A stretch of 64,000 nucleotides of DNA, taken from positions 992,001-1,056,000 of the forward strand of contig NZ_AP025506.1 of assembly GCF_024347595.1 (NCBI RefSeq). Direction: 5' to 3'. The stretch is from Vibrio pomeroyi. Lineage in GTDB: Bacteria; Pseudomonadota; Gammaproteobacteria; Enterobacterales; Vibrionaceae. The position numbers were made by a program, and so were the translations under genes. The notes under the pieces were generated by a model, which saw only the letters and a list, made by a program, of their open reading frames with translations, did not search any database and had not been told where the DNA came from. The stretch's first letter is position 1. Each line of letters begins with the position of its first letter. Positions 37,640 to 46,565 of the stretch are shown here, piece by piece.

Positions 37640-40498
37640 ATGAATAAAGCACCTAGAACATTCCCTATTCATATCCACATCGCCACTGTCATTATTGTGC
37701 TTGTTGTTATGGTCTCTGGTGTTCAAATTTGGCTTACCAATAAAGGATTAACAGACGTAATCTTTGAAACTAATAGGAATGTATTTCAAAGGATCGCGGC
37801 TCAAACGCGCAGTCAAATGAATGCACACTATGGCGCTGCTTTTACCGCAATTGGTACTTTTTCAAAGGGAAAAATTGTTCAAGCTGAAACGATAGAAAAA
37901 AGAAATGATTTTCTGCCAGAACTTACTCACCTGCTTACCGAATACACACATGTCACGTCGTACGCTATTTATTACCCTAATGAAGATGTTTTTTCCGTGA
38001 CGAGGATAAACGACCTTGAGATGAGGGAGCGTATGGGGCTACAAAAAGATACTATTTTTGTGGCCACTCATCGAAGCTCAAACTTCGTTAGTATTAAAGG
38101 TTTGAATTCATCGTTAGTTTTCACCGAAAACATTGATACATCACACTCCTTGGAGTTTGATAAACAGCACCAATTTTACAACGCAGTGCAAGACAAAAAT
38201 ATAATTTCAGAACCAAGCCTACTCAGAGGCGTTAATGAGCCGGGGATAACTATTTATCGAGCAAGTAATAACGGAGCGGTTGTTGCCGCTGAAGTATTAT
38301 TGGCTGGGTTGCGGGATTCGTTAACCGATACGTTAGCCAATGAATCCTCGATACGAGTGCTTTATGACGATTCAAAAACCGTTCTTGCATATAGCGAAAC
38401 TTCTCGTTCTGAACCCTCATCGCATATGTCATTATCAAGCTTTGAGAAGCTAGATAACCCTTTAGTGCAATTCGCTATTGAGCAATATCACCGTGATGGC
38501 AAGTTAGGGATCTTTGAGTTTGAAAAAGAACGTTGGTTTGGTGAGATAATCACGCTAAAACCACTAAAAAGTAACCATGTCCATTTGTTAATGGCAGCAA
38601 AAGCTTCAGAATTATTTGACCAAGGTGGATTAATCAAACGCCAGACACTCTTTGGCTCGTTGTTGATTTTTGCTTTGATGTTGCCTGTCATCTACTTAGT
38701 TTCCCGTTCAATTTCTAAACCTATAAAAATGGCGACACAAAAAGCGAAAGAGATTCAGGGTTTTAATTTTTCTACTCCTATTAACTCCCAGAGTTACATA
38801 AAAGAAATCCAAGATCTCAACAACGCTCAAATCGCCACTCAAAACACAATTAGCCGATTCATTTCTTTAACGAATAACATTGCCCACGAAGAAAACCTAG
38901 AGGCACTGCTAGAACTCGTCTGTCGCGATACCATTAGTGCAGCAGAAGCCAATGGTGTGTTTCTCTATTTGTTAGACGCAGAGAACAAGTGCTTAGTACC
39001 CAAATACGTTTGGTGGGAAGGCGCAACAAAAGCCGATATAAATCGAGTATTAAATTCTAAGGTTCCCACCGCTGAGTCGGGCCAATTTATTCGGCAGATA
39101 TTCATTGAAAAGAAATACCATATATTCCAAGCAAGCGAACTCCCGAACTTAGAGGTTGATTGGAAGGATAACCAAACTAGTCAGGTGGTGATTATACCTT
39201 TGAAAGATCGCGAAGGGGTTGTGATTGGGTCTTTTGGTGTATTGTATGATGGCGGTAAAGCCCAAGCTCAGTATGAGCGATTTGCTGATTATTTAGATTC
39301 GTTATTAGGCTTTTCATCCGTTGCAATAGAAACGAACACCATGATGGCTGCTCAGCAAGCTCTTCTTGACTCATTCATCAAAGTTATTGCAGGGTCGTTA
39401 GATAAAAAATCGCCTTATACAGGTAACCATTGCCAACGTGTTCCAATATTAACCGAGTGGTTAACTCTCGCAGCTCAAGAATCTACATTACCGTCGTTTG
39501 AGCATTTTTCTCTTAACTCAAAAGAGTGGCAAGAGTTGAAAATGGCGAGTTGGCTGCATGATTGTGGAAAAATCACTACTCCCGAATATGTGGTCGACAA
39601 AGCAACAAAGCTAGAAACAATTTATAACCGAATCCACGAGGTCAGAATGCGCTTCGAGGTTCTCAAGCGCGATGAAGAAATTACGAGCTTGAAGTCTTTG
39701 GTCCAAGCGTATCCAGTTGGATGGCGAGATCAACTAATGGAAAAATGTGAACAGTTGAATCAAGATTTTGAGTTTGTGGCTCAGCTTAATTTGGGATCAG
39801 AGTTTGTCACACAAACTGACCTTGATAGATTAAATGAAATTGCATCACGAACGTGGACTCGAACCTTAAGTAAACAACTAGGTATCTCTTCAGAGGAAAT
39901 GAATCAGTACACGGAAAAAGATGAATACCCAACTGAAGAAAAATTGCTTAGCGACCGGCCCGAACATCTTATTGATTGGAATCACACAGACAAATTTGAT
40001 GATAGATTCACAATGAAGCCGACTCAATATCAGGCAAACAAGGGAGAAGTCCACAACTTAGGTATACAGCGTGGCACATTGACAGAGGAAGAACGGTTTA
40101 TAATCAACGATCACATTGTTCAAACCATCCATATTTTGGAGTCACTGCCGTTCCCACGACATATGCGAAACGTAGCAAAAATTGCGGGAGGCCATCATGA
40201 AAAAATGAATGGTGAAGGTTACCCAATGGGTTTAACGGGAGCAGAGATGTCTCTTACCACAAAAGTCATGGCCATCGCCGATATCTTTGAAGCATTGACC
40301 AGTTCCGATCGGCCTTATAAGAAAGCAAAAACGTTATCGGAGTCGATTAAGATAATGAGTTTTATGGTTAAAGATCAACATATTGACCCAGATCTGTTCG
40401 CTTTATTTTTAAGTTCAGGGGTTTATAAACGCTTTGCCAATGACTATTTACAGCCTGAGCAAATTGATGAAGTAAATATTAGTGATTATATAACGTGA
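37640..40498 (+). CDS. Membrane HD-GYP protein with periplasmic sensor, HAMP and GAF domains
   Basis: The 952-residue protein has a transmembrane helix (about 10-30), a periplasmic Cache-type sensor (about 35-330) and a second helix (about 338-358). A HAMP linker, a GAF domain (about 415-570) and an HD-GYP domain follow. The metal-site residues are present: H640-D641 (WLHDCGK) and H852-H853 with GEGYP (GGHHEKMNGEGYP). HD-GYP proteins hydrolyse cyclic di-GMP. About 210 residues separate the HD and HHE motifs, far more than usual, so an extra domain is inserted within the catalytic fold. It stands alone in the cargo, and its link to defence or biofilm control is open. Confidence 0.85.
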   Translation: MNKAPRTFPIHIHIATVIIVLVVMVSGVQIWLTNKGLTDVIFETNRNVFQRIAAQTRSQMNAHYGAAFTAIGTFSKGKIVQAETIEKRNDFLPELTHLLTEYTHVTSYAIYYPNEDVFSVTRINDLEMRERMGLQKDTIFVATHRSSNFVSIKGLNSSLVFTENIDTSHSLEFDKQHQFYNAVQDKNIISEPSLLRGVNEPGITIYRASNNGAVVAAEVLLAGLRDSLTDTLANESSIRVLYDDSKTVLAYSETSRSEPSSHMSLSSFEKLDNPLVQFAIEQYHRDGKLGIFEFEKERWFGEIITLKPLKSNHVHLLMAAKASELFDQGGLIKRQTLFGSLLIFALMLPVIYLVSRSISKPIKMATQKAKEIQGFNFSTPINSQSYIKEIQDLNNAQIATQNTISRFISLTNNIAHEENLEALLELVCRDTISAAEANGVFLYLLDAENKCLVPKYVWWEGATKADINRVLNSKVPTAESGQFIRQIFIEKKYHIFQASELPNLEVDWKDNQTSQVVIIPLKDREGVVIGSFGVLYDGGKAQAQYERFADYLDSLLGFSSVAIETNTMMAAQQALLDSFIKVIAGSLDKKSPYTGNHCQRVPILTEWLTLAAQESTLPSFEHFSLNSKEWQELKMASWLHDCGKITTPEYVVDKATKLETIYNRIHEVRMRFEVLKRDEEITSLKSLVQAYPVGWRDQLMEKCEQLNQDFEFVAQLNLGSEFVTQTDLDRLNEIASRTWTRTLSKQLGISSEEMNQYTEKDEYPTEEKLLSDRPEHLIDWNHTDKFDDRFTMKPTQYQANKGEVHNLGIQRGTLTEEERFIINDHIVQTIHILESLPFPRHMRNVAKIAGGHHEKMNGEGYPMGLTGAEMSLTTKVMAIADIFEALTSSDRPYKKAKTLSESIKIMSFMVKDQHIDPDLFALFLSSGVYKRFANDYLQPEQIDEVNISDYIT

Positions 40499-41122
40499 TA
40501 TCGACGTTGTGAGCCTGTTCTCTTATTACGATATCAGGCTAGTTAGAATTTGTGATACTTTGCTGAGTGCCAGTTATTCTTTAAGGGGTTCTTCAACGAG
40601 TATATGCGTTGAGATAGCAGCGACCATATTATAGGTTCTGATTTTGAGCACCTAAAAGTACGTTTACAGGAAATCACCTAATCCATTAAGTGCTAATTCT
40701 GATCTGCTCCAATCAGACTGGACACTTCACTAAGCGACTTTCCCATACCTGACGTTATCTGTATTTCCTTAATTTACGTAATTGCTCTAAGTAACTTTTG
40801 TCCAGAGGCTTGATAGACCTGAAGTTTTACTCATGGCACTTTTCTAAAAAGTGCCAGCTAGCTCAGTTCTGCCCCTTTTTGCATTAGACCTATTACTCAT
40901 ACATATCCTGTTAATGTGCGTTTGACCTACCAAAACTTATCCGAATGCAGCACATTTATAAATTATGCTTCACAGTGTGGTCTAACCTATCAACATAGCC
41001 ACTAACCTATTGATTATAAATTGAAGTTCCCGAAGAAAGGTTGCATTATATGTACATAAAATACGAAGTATAGTCGTACAGATAGCGTTATGTGCCAGAG
41101 CGAGTTAGGAGTCATGTCTTAC
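40499..41122. other. Gene-free DNA between the HD-GYP and HNH genes
   Basis: No convincing gene. It contains the second cargo-boundary motif (40786-40819), an imperfect TGGCACTTTTCTAAAAAGTG hairpin near 40832 and a TCAGTTCTGCCCC tract also found at about 33698. A TATGTACATA palindrome lies at 41049-41058, about 65 bases before the HNH gene and a possible operator. Confidence 0.4.
40786..40819 (+). repeat. Cargo-boundary motif, copy 2
   Basis: TCTAA-GTAA-CTTTTGTCC-A-G-AGGCTTGATAG, matching the other two copies base for base at the fixed positions with few exceptions. It is 287 bases after the HD-GYP stop. Confidence 0.5.
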
Positions 41123-41890
41123 ATGAGTATTCAGTTAAAGTTGGTTCAACTTCGAAAGAAAATCAGAGCAAATAAAAAGAAAGTAACTAGCGCAATCATT
41201 GACGATCACTCAGCAGAAATGTGCATAATTTGTGGTTCTCAAGATCAATTGACTAGAGAGCATGTGATACCTCAATGGGTCTATAATCGTTGTACGAAAC
41301 GAACATTCGAAACAACAACTAACGGTATTTCTCAGACTTACAATAAAACCACACTACCTGCATGCAAAGATTGTAACTCGAATCTCCTTGGTTATTTGGA
41401 GAGACATTTGAAGCATGAATTTGAAAAAGTCGATGTTAGTCACCAAGAGTTCTCACAAGAGACCTTAGAGTTAATCATCCTATGGTTAGAAACTCTAGAA
41501 TACAAATTTCAAGTACTCGACCTTCGCAGAAATTTAAATAAGGTAAAAGGTGCAGAGTACATTCCTTTTATTGGCAAAATGCCTATTGCTATGTTCCAAG
41601 GCTCTATGGATACGAGTCCTGCAAAGGTGTTCTCAAATTTTCGTTCGGCATTGCAAGTATTGAGTGTGAAATCAAAGGCTGATAAGCTTAATTCCCTTTG
41701 TATTATCCATACTACAAACAAAGACTTTCATTTCTTTCATTCTACAAATAATTTTATATTCATAGAGTTAGCTGAGTTTGGGGTCGCGTTTTTCTATTTC
41801 TATAAACAAACGTTTGATGACCATAGTGCCGCCATAAAGTCTGCTATGGAAATAGTCCAAGATCACTATGCAGGAACAGGCACACAATAA
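41123..41890 (+). CDS. HNH-type endonuclease (255 aa)
   Basis: The zinc-finger HNH core is clear: C34-x2-C37, then REH with H47 (TREHVIPQWV), then C81-x2-C84-N85 (PACKDCNSN). The rest of the protein has no recognised family. AGGAG at 41107 supports the ATG at 41123, although starts at 41114 and 41090 are in frame. The next gene, a HEPN-like protein, begins 28 bases after the stop, so the two form a likely pair. HNH plus HEPN suggests a DNA- or RNA-cutting defence unit; this is inference. Confidence 0.75.
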   Translation: MSIQLKLVQLRKKIRANKKKVTSAIIDDHSAEMCIICGSQDQLTREHVIPQWVYNRCTKRTFETTTNGISQTYNKTTLPACKDCNSNLLGYLERHLKHEFEKVDVSHQEFSQETLELIILWLETLEYKFQVLDLRRNLNKVKGAEYIPFIGKMPIAMFQGSMDTSPAKVFSNFRSALQVLSVKSKADKLNSLCIIHTTNKDFHFFHSTNNFIFIELAEFGVAFFYFYKQTFDDHSAAIKSAMEIVQDHYAGTGTQ

Positions 41891-41918
41891 AATCTTAAGT
41901 TTATCTGGAGTTCAGCAT

Positions 41919-42536
41919 ATGAAGATAAAAACAGGTACAGAGGCGGATTACCACCAGTGTATCGCAATTAAACATGAATACTTCAAGTGTCGCGATGCTT
42001 TTGAACAATTTCGGCAATCCGCCGAACATTTAATTCTGTCCGGTCATGATAAGTACAAATCTTATCGAACATACAATTCATATTCATATTTTATACATCA
42101 CCTGTACGAGTTTCTCATTGCTTGCCACGCAAGAGACTTTGAAAATAAAAATATAACCGACAAAAAAGGTCCTCAGAAAAATCATTTCATAGACTCACTA
42201 ATTGAAGAGGATGCTTATCGTGCGGTAAATGCAAGAATTGACCGTATTAGTCGTGGACAGGCTCCAAGTTATGAAAATGACATATCGCACTATGAAAAAC
42301 TTCTACCTATACCAGAATCATTTGCAAAGGACTTTAGGGTTTATCGTAACAAGGTTGCTGGTCATGCGTCTTATGAGCGTACTAAAGACCTCAACTTAAC
42401 CGATTTCTATCTAAAGTATCACTTTTACTTGTACCTATTGTTTGTAGATGTAGGTGAGTTTTGGGGAAGACAGGGAAGCGATTTTCCAGAATTCGAGGAT
42501 GTGACAAATTTTATGAAAGCCATGGCGCGTGAATAA
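41919..42536 (+). CDS. HEPN-like putative ribonuclease (205 aa)
   Basis: The all-helical protein has an R-N-x4-H motif at R143-N144...H149 (YRNKVAGHAS), the signature of HEPN ribonucleases, after long helices such as YSYFIHHLYEFLIACHARDF. It recalls AbiU2-type HEPN proteins, but no named family is certain. A GGAG ribosome site is eight bases before the ATG at 41919, which is preferred to an in-frame start overlapping the HNH gene. It is the second gene of the HNH-HEPN pair. Confidence 0.65.
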   Translation: MKIKTGTEADYHQCIAIKHEYFKCRDAFEQFRQSAEHLILSGHDKYKSYRTYNSYSYFIHHLYEFLIACHARDFENKNITDKKGPQKNHFIDSLIEEDAYRAVNARIDRISRGQAPSYENDISHYEKLLPIPESFAKDFRVYRNKVAGHASYERTKDLNLTDFYLKYHFYLYLLFVDVGEFWGRQGSDFPEFEDVTNFMKAMARE

Positions 42537-42981
42537 ACTTAATCCCGAGTGTTGAACAAGTCTGATTCTTCTATATGTAAATTATGCGATCATATTTAGT
42601 GGTAACTTCGCCTTAGTTATATTCTTAAGGCATTAGACTGTGTAAGTGATTAGCCCGGTTCTGGGTAGGTCGAAAAACGAGTAAAACTTCATTTGCCATA
42701 CTTGAAGTTATTCATGGGTTGCTAATATTCGATTTTCCGAAACTGATTTATGTCCAGAAACTGCATAGATACGAACCTCATAGACAATTTGGATAGCATA
42801 AGACGCTATCACTACGTTATTACTTAAAATCAGGCTGGAATCACTTACCTCACATAACCTACCTGTTAAGTTCTTAATAAGCATACCTAAACCCAGAGCT
42901 TTGTTCATAACTTTTGAATTTGCCGTTACTTCACTCTCCCGCCATAAGCAACATCAGTATTACTTAAAGTAAACTCTCTTA
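42537..42981. other. Gene-free DNA between HEPN gene and XRE regulator
   Basis: A 66-residue minus-strand frame (42708-42908) has no ribosome site and no family resemblance, so it is not called. Nothing else is seen. Confidence 0.4.
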
Positions 42982-43296
42982 TTATAAGTCTTTCTTCTGG
43001 CTCAGTGCTGCAATAAGTTTCTTTCTTTCGCTCTCTGTCATTTCATAGATCATGCACGCCAGTTCAGCAGAGCTTTCATCTTCACAGAAGAAATAATTGA
43101 GCGGCACACCAAGCTCATCGGCGATTAGCTTTAAGGTTTGAACATCTGGGGCGTGCTTGCCTTTCTCGTATTGATTCATTCGAGGGCTTGCTGAACTTGC
43201 ATCCATACCTATGCTTTCTCCCAGGGATTTTTGAGAGAGCTTTGCTTTTTTTCGAGCTTGTTTGAGTCGCTCTGGGATTGGGTTTTTAAATGACAC
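42982..43296 (-). CDS. XRE-family repressor (104 aa)
   Basis: It has a helix-turn-helix of the Cro/C1 type over residues about 8-65 (RLKQARKKAKLSQKSLGESI, NQYEKGKHAPDVQTLKLIAD), followed by a short helical tail with ESERKKLIAAL. It diverges from the winged-helix/helicase operon. Two identical-type palindromes lie between the two genes, so it very probably represses both directions. Confidence 0.9.
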   Translation of the reverse strand: MSFKNPIPERLKQARKKAKLSQKSLGESIGMDASSASPRMNQYEKGKHAPDVQTLKLIADELGVPLNYFFCEDESSAELACMIYEMTESERKKLIAALSQKKDL

Positions 43297-43325
43297 TTAG
43301 ATTTCATTTCTCTGATCTCAAGTTA

Positions 43326-43342
43326 ACTAAGATTTTCTTAGT
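43326..43342. promoter_or_regulatory. Operator palindrome 1 (ACTAAG-N5-CTTAGT)
   Basis: This is a perfect palindrome with arms ACTAAG and CTTAGT (extended: AACTAAGA/TCTTAGTT). It lies 30 bases upstream of the XRE start. It is the likely repressor site; centre-to-centre spacing to the second copy is 34 bases. Confidence 0.75.
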
Positions 43343-43359
43343 TTTATGGATTTCTGTAT

Positions 43360-43376
43360 ACTAAGCAATCCTTAGT
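43360..43376. promoter_or_regulatory. Operator palindrome 2 (ACTAAG-N5-CTTAGT)
   Basis: It has the same arms and spacer length as operator 1 with a different spacer (CAATC). It lies 24 bases before the ATG at 43400, where binding would block the helicase-operon promoter. Confidence 0.75.
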
Positions 43377-43399
43377 TTTTGGTTGGTGTAATTTTGGAA

Positions 43400-43930
43400 A
43401 TGAAACGGGCTCGAAGAATTAGTGCTGTCATGCACAAGTTATTGATAGAAAATGGGTTAGATGGATTCACCGTGCTAGAAGCGAGAGATTTGTGGCTATC
43501 CCTTGATAATGTGGACTCCAATTCTGCCGAAGCTCACAAAAAGGTGTACCGAGCAATTTTTCACTTTGAAAAGAAAAGTTGGTTGCGAAGTGAGGGCTCA
43601 GGCCGGAAAAAACGCTACTTTCAAACGCAACAATTTAAAGAGTTACATAACAATGTAACAACGAATAACCAAGCGGATATGAAGCCTAAAGTACCCATTC
43701 AAAACTATTCCATTTTAAGCAATGAACGTAACGAATATAAGGGCGAATTGGAAATAATACTTGGGGAGATTGACGAGTATCAGTCGATCGTATCTCGATT
43801 TCCTGAGCTAGAGAATAAACTGGCCCCTTTGCATCAAGAGGCTAAAGAGCGCGCCGCTTTATTGCTCGGAAAAGTGAACGTTTTAACAAAGGTTCTTAAT
43901 ACTCTCTATGAAGGAAATGAACAGTGTTAA
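43400..43930 (+). CDS. Winged-helix and coiled-coil protein preceding a helicase (176 aa)
   Basis: Residues about 1-80 look like a winged helix-turn-helix (VMHKLLIENGLDGFTVLEAR, HKKVYRAIFHFEKKSWLRSE). A linker and a long coiled coil follow (YKGELEIILGEIDEYQSIVS to LLLGKVNVLTKVL). The helicase start overlaps its stop, so the two are translationally coupled and probably act together. A TTG at 43379 would add seven residues but has no ribosome site. No named family. Confidence 0.7.
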   Translation: MKRARRISAVMHKLLIENGLDGFTVLEARDLWLSLDNVDSNSAEAHKKVYRAIFHFEKKSWLRSEGSGRKKRYFQTQQFKELHNNVTTNNQADMKPKVPIQNYSILSNERNEYKGELEIILGEIDEYQSIVSRFPELENKLAPLHQEAKERAALLLGKVNVLTKVLNTLYEGNEQC

Positions 43931-45303
43931 GGAAGTGGCAAAGTGAATGCTCTGACAGAGCGTTGAAAAAATATCAATCCAACTGCTCCCATTTCTTTTG
44001 CCAAGCTACACCTGGAGCAGGTAAGACAGTGCTTGCCGCTAATATTGCGTCAAGGTTGTTACAAAGTGACATGGTAGACCTTGTATTGTGCTTCTCACCA
44101 TCGTTGACGGTTTCTGATGGTATAAAAAGAACCTTTTCGTCGAGACTTAAGTGTACGTTTAATGGTGGCATGGGATCTGTCGGGCAATCTTTAACATACC
44201 AATCTATCCAATTCCTCAATGACGAATTTTGGCAAACATTGCGGAATCACAGGGTCTTTGTTGTCTTTGATGAAATACACCATTGCTCTGGCTCTGAGGT
44301 TGAAAATGCGAACATTTGGGGGCAGCAAGTTCTCACTAAGATTCAAGGGCTTGCTACTTTTACCCTCGCACTTTCAGGTACACCGTGGCGTTCAGACTCT
44401 TTACCCATTGTGATGGGTGAGTACAGCGACCCAGACGGGCAGCTTCTTGTCGATTACCAATACACTCTTAAACAAGCTATAGCTGATGGTGTTTGTAGAA
44501 CGCCCAAAATCGTCTTGGTTGATAATGAACACTTGTCTGTTAGTAGTAGAGAAAAAGTCGAATCCTTTTCATCAATATTAGAGATGCTTAAACAGACAAA
44601 AGCATCCTACCAGAGTGTTATTCACAACCAAGAGGCGATGGAATATCTACTCGGTTTAGGATGTGAGCAGCTAGAAAAAGCACGTCTCAGATCACCCAAT
44701 GCCGGTGGGCTGATTGTTGCAGCTTCGGTTCAACATGCGCAAACAATCAAAGAGATACTATCTCAAAAGTTTGGGCAAACCGTTTCTATCGTCACTTATC
44801 GACATGAAGAGCCGCTAGCAGAAATAGAGCGTTATCGACAAAGCGACGCACAATGGATTGTTAGTGTAGGTATGATCAGTGAGGGTACTGATATTCCGCG
44901 CCTTCAAGTATGTTGCCATATGAGTTCAGTCAAAACTGAATTGTATTTCAGGCAGGTGCTCGGACGAATACTTCGTGTGAATAATACAATAAACCAACAA
45001 GCGTGGTTATTCACTTTTGCAGAGCAAAGCCTGATTGAGTTTTCTGAAAGGATTGAACAGGATATTCCTGAGTCTCGTCTCTATGTAAGTATGGGGAAAC
45101 CTATCGAAACAGAGTTCTCTGGTCGACGAAATAGCTTAAGTGTCGCGCCTCCGCTTGAGCCCCAAAACAGCGCGAGAACAACAGTATCTTGGGAAAGCAG
45201 TACAGAAAGTTCAAATAGTCTCTATGGAGCATTAGGAATGTTTGATGAGCTTCGACTTGGGGCATTTAAGCAGAGAGTGATCTCGGCTTTCTCTTCCATG
45301 TAA
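43924..45303 (+). CDS. SF2 DEAD/DEAH-type helicase (459 aa)
   Basis: The helicase motifs are complete: Walker A TPGAGKT (K34), DEIH in VVFDEIHHCSG (about residue 115), SGTPWR (motif III) and RQVLGRILR (motif VI, about residue 345). The C-terminal 80 residues are low in motifs. It is compact like type III restriction/RecQ-related SF2 helicases but has no nuclease domain. It starts at GTG 43924, behind AAGGAAA, overlapping the previous gene by seven bases. With the XRE repressor and coiled-coil partner it makes a regulated module, and the second leader/95-residue unit follows 52 bases later. Confidence 0.85.
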   Translation: MLRKWQSECSDRALKKYQSNCSHFFCQATPGAGKTVLAANIASRLLQSDMVDLVLCFSPSLTVSDGIKRTFSSRLKCTFNGGMGSVGQSLTYQSIQFLNDEFWQTLRNHRVFVVFDEIHHCSGSEVENANIWGQQVLTKIQGLATFTLALSGTPWRSDSLPIVMGEYSDPDGQLLVDYQYTLKQAIADGVCRTPKIVLVDNEHLSVSSREKVESFSSILEMLKQTKASYQSVIHNQEAMEYLLGLGCEQLEKARLRSPNAGGLIVAASVQHAQTIKEILSQKFGQTVSIVTYRHEEPLAEIERYRQSDAQWIVSVGMISEGTDIPRLQVCCHMSSVKTELYFRQVLGRILRVNNTINQQAWLFTFAEQSLIEFSERIEQDIPESRLYVSMGKPIETEFSGRRNSLSVAPPLEPQNSARTTVSWESSTESSNSLYGALGMFDELRLGAFKQRVISAFSSM

Positions 45304-45355
45304 TTGAAGAAACCATAGGCTACATTTTCACTAAAGGCACATTGGGGAGGCCAGA

Positions 45356-45385
45356 ATGAATTACTTTGCAGAGGACCCCTTCTAG
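45356..45385 (+). CDS. Nonapeptide leader MNYFAEDPF, copy 2
   Basis: The same nine residues as copy 1, behind GGGGAGG. Identity of the DNA extends from the ATG through the TAG, the ATG-TAA minimal frame and the GGAGGGCAAATG of the next gene, while the sequence upstream of the leader is unrelated. That pattern marks this stretch as a conserved functional unit. Confidence 0.6.
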   Translation: MNYFAEDPF

Positions 45386-45407
45386 GTAATGTAAACCTGG
45401 AGGGCAA

Positions 45408-45695
45408 ATGAAACAGCTAAAACAGCAGTACCGAGAGCGCATTAAATACCAGCGCCAACACCTTTTGGATCTTTATCCGAGCGTTCGTAGTGGAACCCAC
45501 AAGCACTTTTCTACCAAGCAGGAAAAGAGCTATTACTTTCTTCACAAGATTGAGTGCAGAGAGTACCCAGTTAAGCTGCGCGCCACGCGAGGAAGAGCAT
45601 TAGCTAACCCATGGGACGACTACCCGTCTTATGTGTATGGCCTAGCAAAAAGTTGGAAGTATAACTCGAAGCGCCAAAACCAATACTACCGATAA
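45408..45695 (+). CDS. Unknown basic protein (95 aa), copy 2, with leader
   Basis: It starts MKQLKQQYRERIKYQRQH and shares RSGTHKHFSTKQEKSY, the REYP.KLRA.RG block and LANPWDDYP with copy 1 (about 69 percent identity by hand count). It follows the helicase module and has its own terminator, so it may be a separate unit. Function unknown. Confidence 0.8.
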   Translation: MKQLKQQYRERIKYQRQHLLDLYPSVRSGTHKHFSTKQEKSYYFLHKIECREYPVKLRATRGRALANPWDDYPSYVYGLAKSWKYNSKRQNQYYR

Positions 45696-45701
45696 CCCAT
45701 C

Positions 45702-45731
45702 AAAGCTCTCAATTCTGGAGAGCTTTTTTAT
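45702..45731 (+). terminator. Terminator after 95-aa gene copy 2
   Basis: AAAGCTCTC pairs with GAGAGCTTT around AATTCTG, followed by a T-run. Confidence 0.85.
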
Positions 45732-46565
45732 GCGATGTGCTCTCTCAACTCGAAGCCTAATTATTAGTAATACCATAGTGTTATTAGGTTTAAGTTATTG
45801 ACTTTAATTACTAATCCTTTGTAGTTTACGCGGGTGCTTCTTAAGTGATTACCCACATCGCAAGTTGCGATGCGCAGGTTGCGATGTGAAGTTAAAACCA
45901 CCTGAAATATTGCTTTCTGTAAGAAGGGGGATACGTGCTTCTGATTAACACACTATAGGGGCAGACTATTGTGTTGACTGCGCGAAGCGACACACTTTTG
46001 CCCCTAAACGTTTAGAGCATAAGAAACTATCAATAGATTAATTTGTGTGTAAGCCTGTTGCACCAGTTTTTTTAGTCCCAGATACGACAAAGCCACAGGC
46101 AATGCCTATGGCTTTGTAAACAGCTACAGAATGTTTGTCATTCAAAACGAAGAGGGAACACATTCTGTGTGCAGCGTCGGGTGTTTTATCACCAAAGTAT
46201 ATGGAAGGGAAAGCACCTAGACTTATCATATGTCCTCGGTGGTCTGCTTTGCAATTAAGCCAAGTTCAATTCGATACAATTACTTCTGGCCAGACAGTAA
46301 ATAGTACATCCAAGAAAAAGCAGGGATACCCGAGGCTCTCAACGTTAGTTTAAAGCTAAGAACTGTATGTGGCAAGCTTGCTTCTGCCCCGAAGCTCTTC
46401 AGCAACGACCCTCGCGTTGATTTAAGTGTTCCACTTTTGCAATACTTGAACTTATGGAAAAAATGAAGCAATAACAGTTCCTTTCTACTCTATTTATAAC
46501 TACCTATTTTTTTCAAACTAATGAGAGAGTACACTATTTCAATAGAAAAATGGGAGAGTAAAAGA
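45732..46565. other. Cargo DNA with possible gene remnants before the ApeA-like gene
   Basis: No intact gene is supported over about 800 bases. A minus-strand frame at 46038-46229 contains LFVLNDKHSVAVYKAIG, faintly like the C-terminal motif of a GNAT acetyltransferase, and may be a relic. The region also holds tandem TTGCGATG-type repeats near 45870 and a GGGGCAGA tract at 45959. The ApeA promoter must lie at its right end. Confidence 0.35.

Noticed and set aside
42708-42908. 66-residue minus-strand frame between HEPN and XRE genes
   Set aside because: No Shine-Dalgarno and no recognisable motif; left as gene-free DNA.
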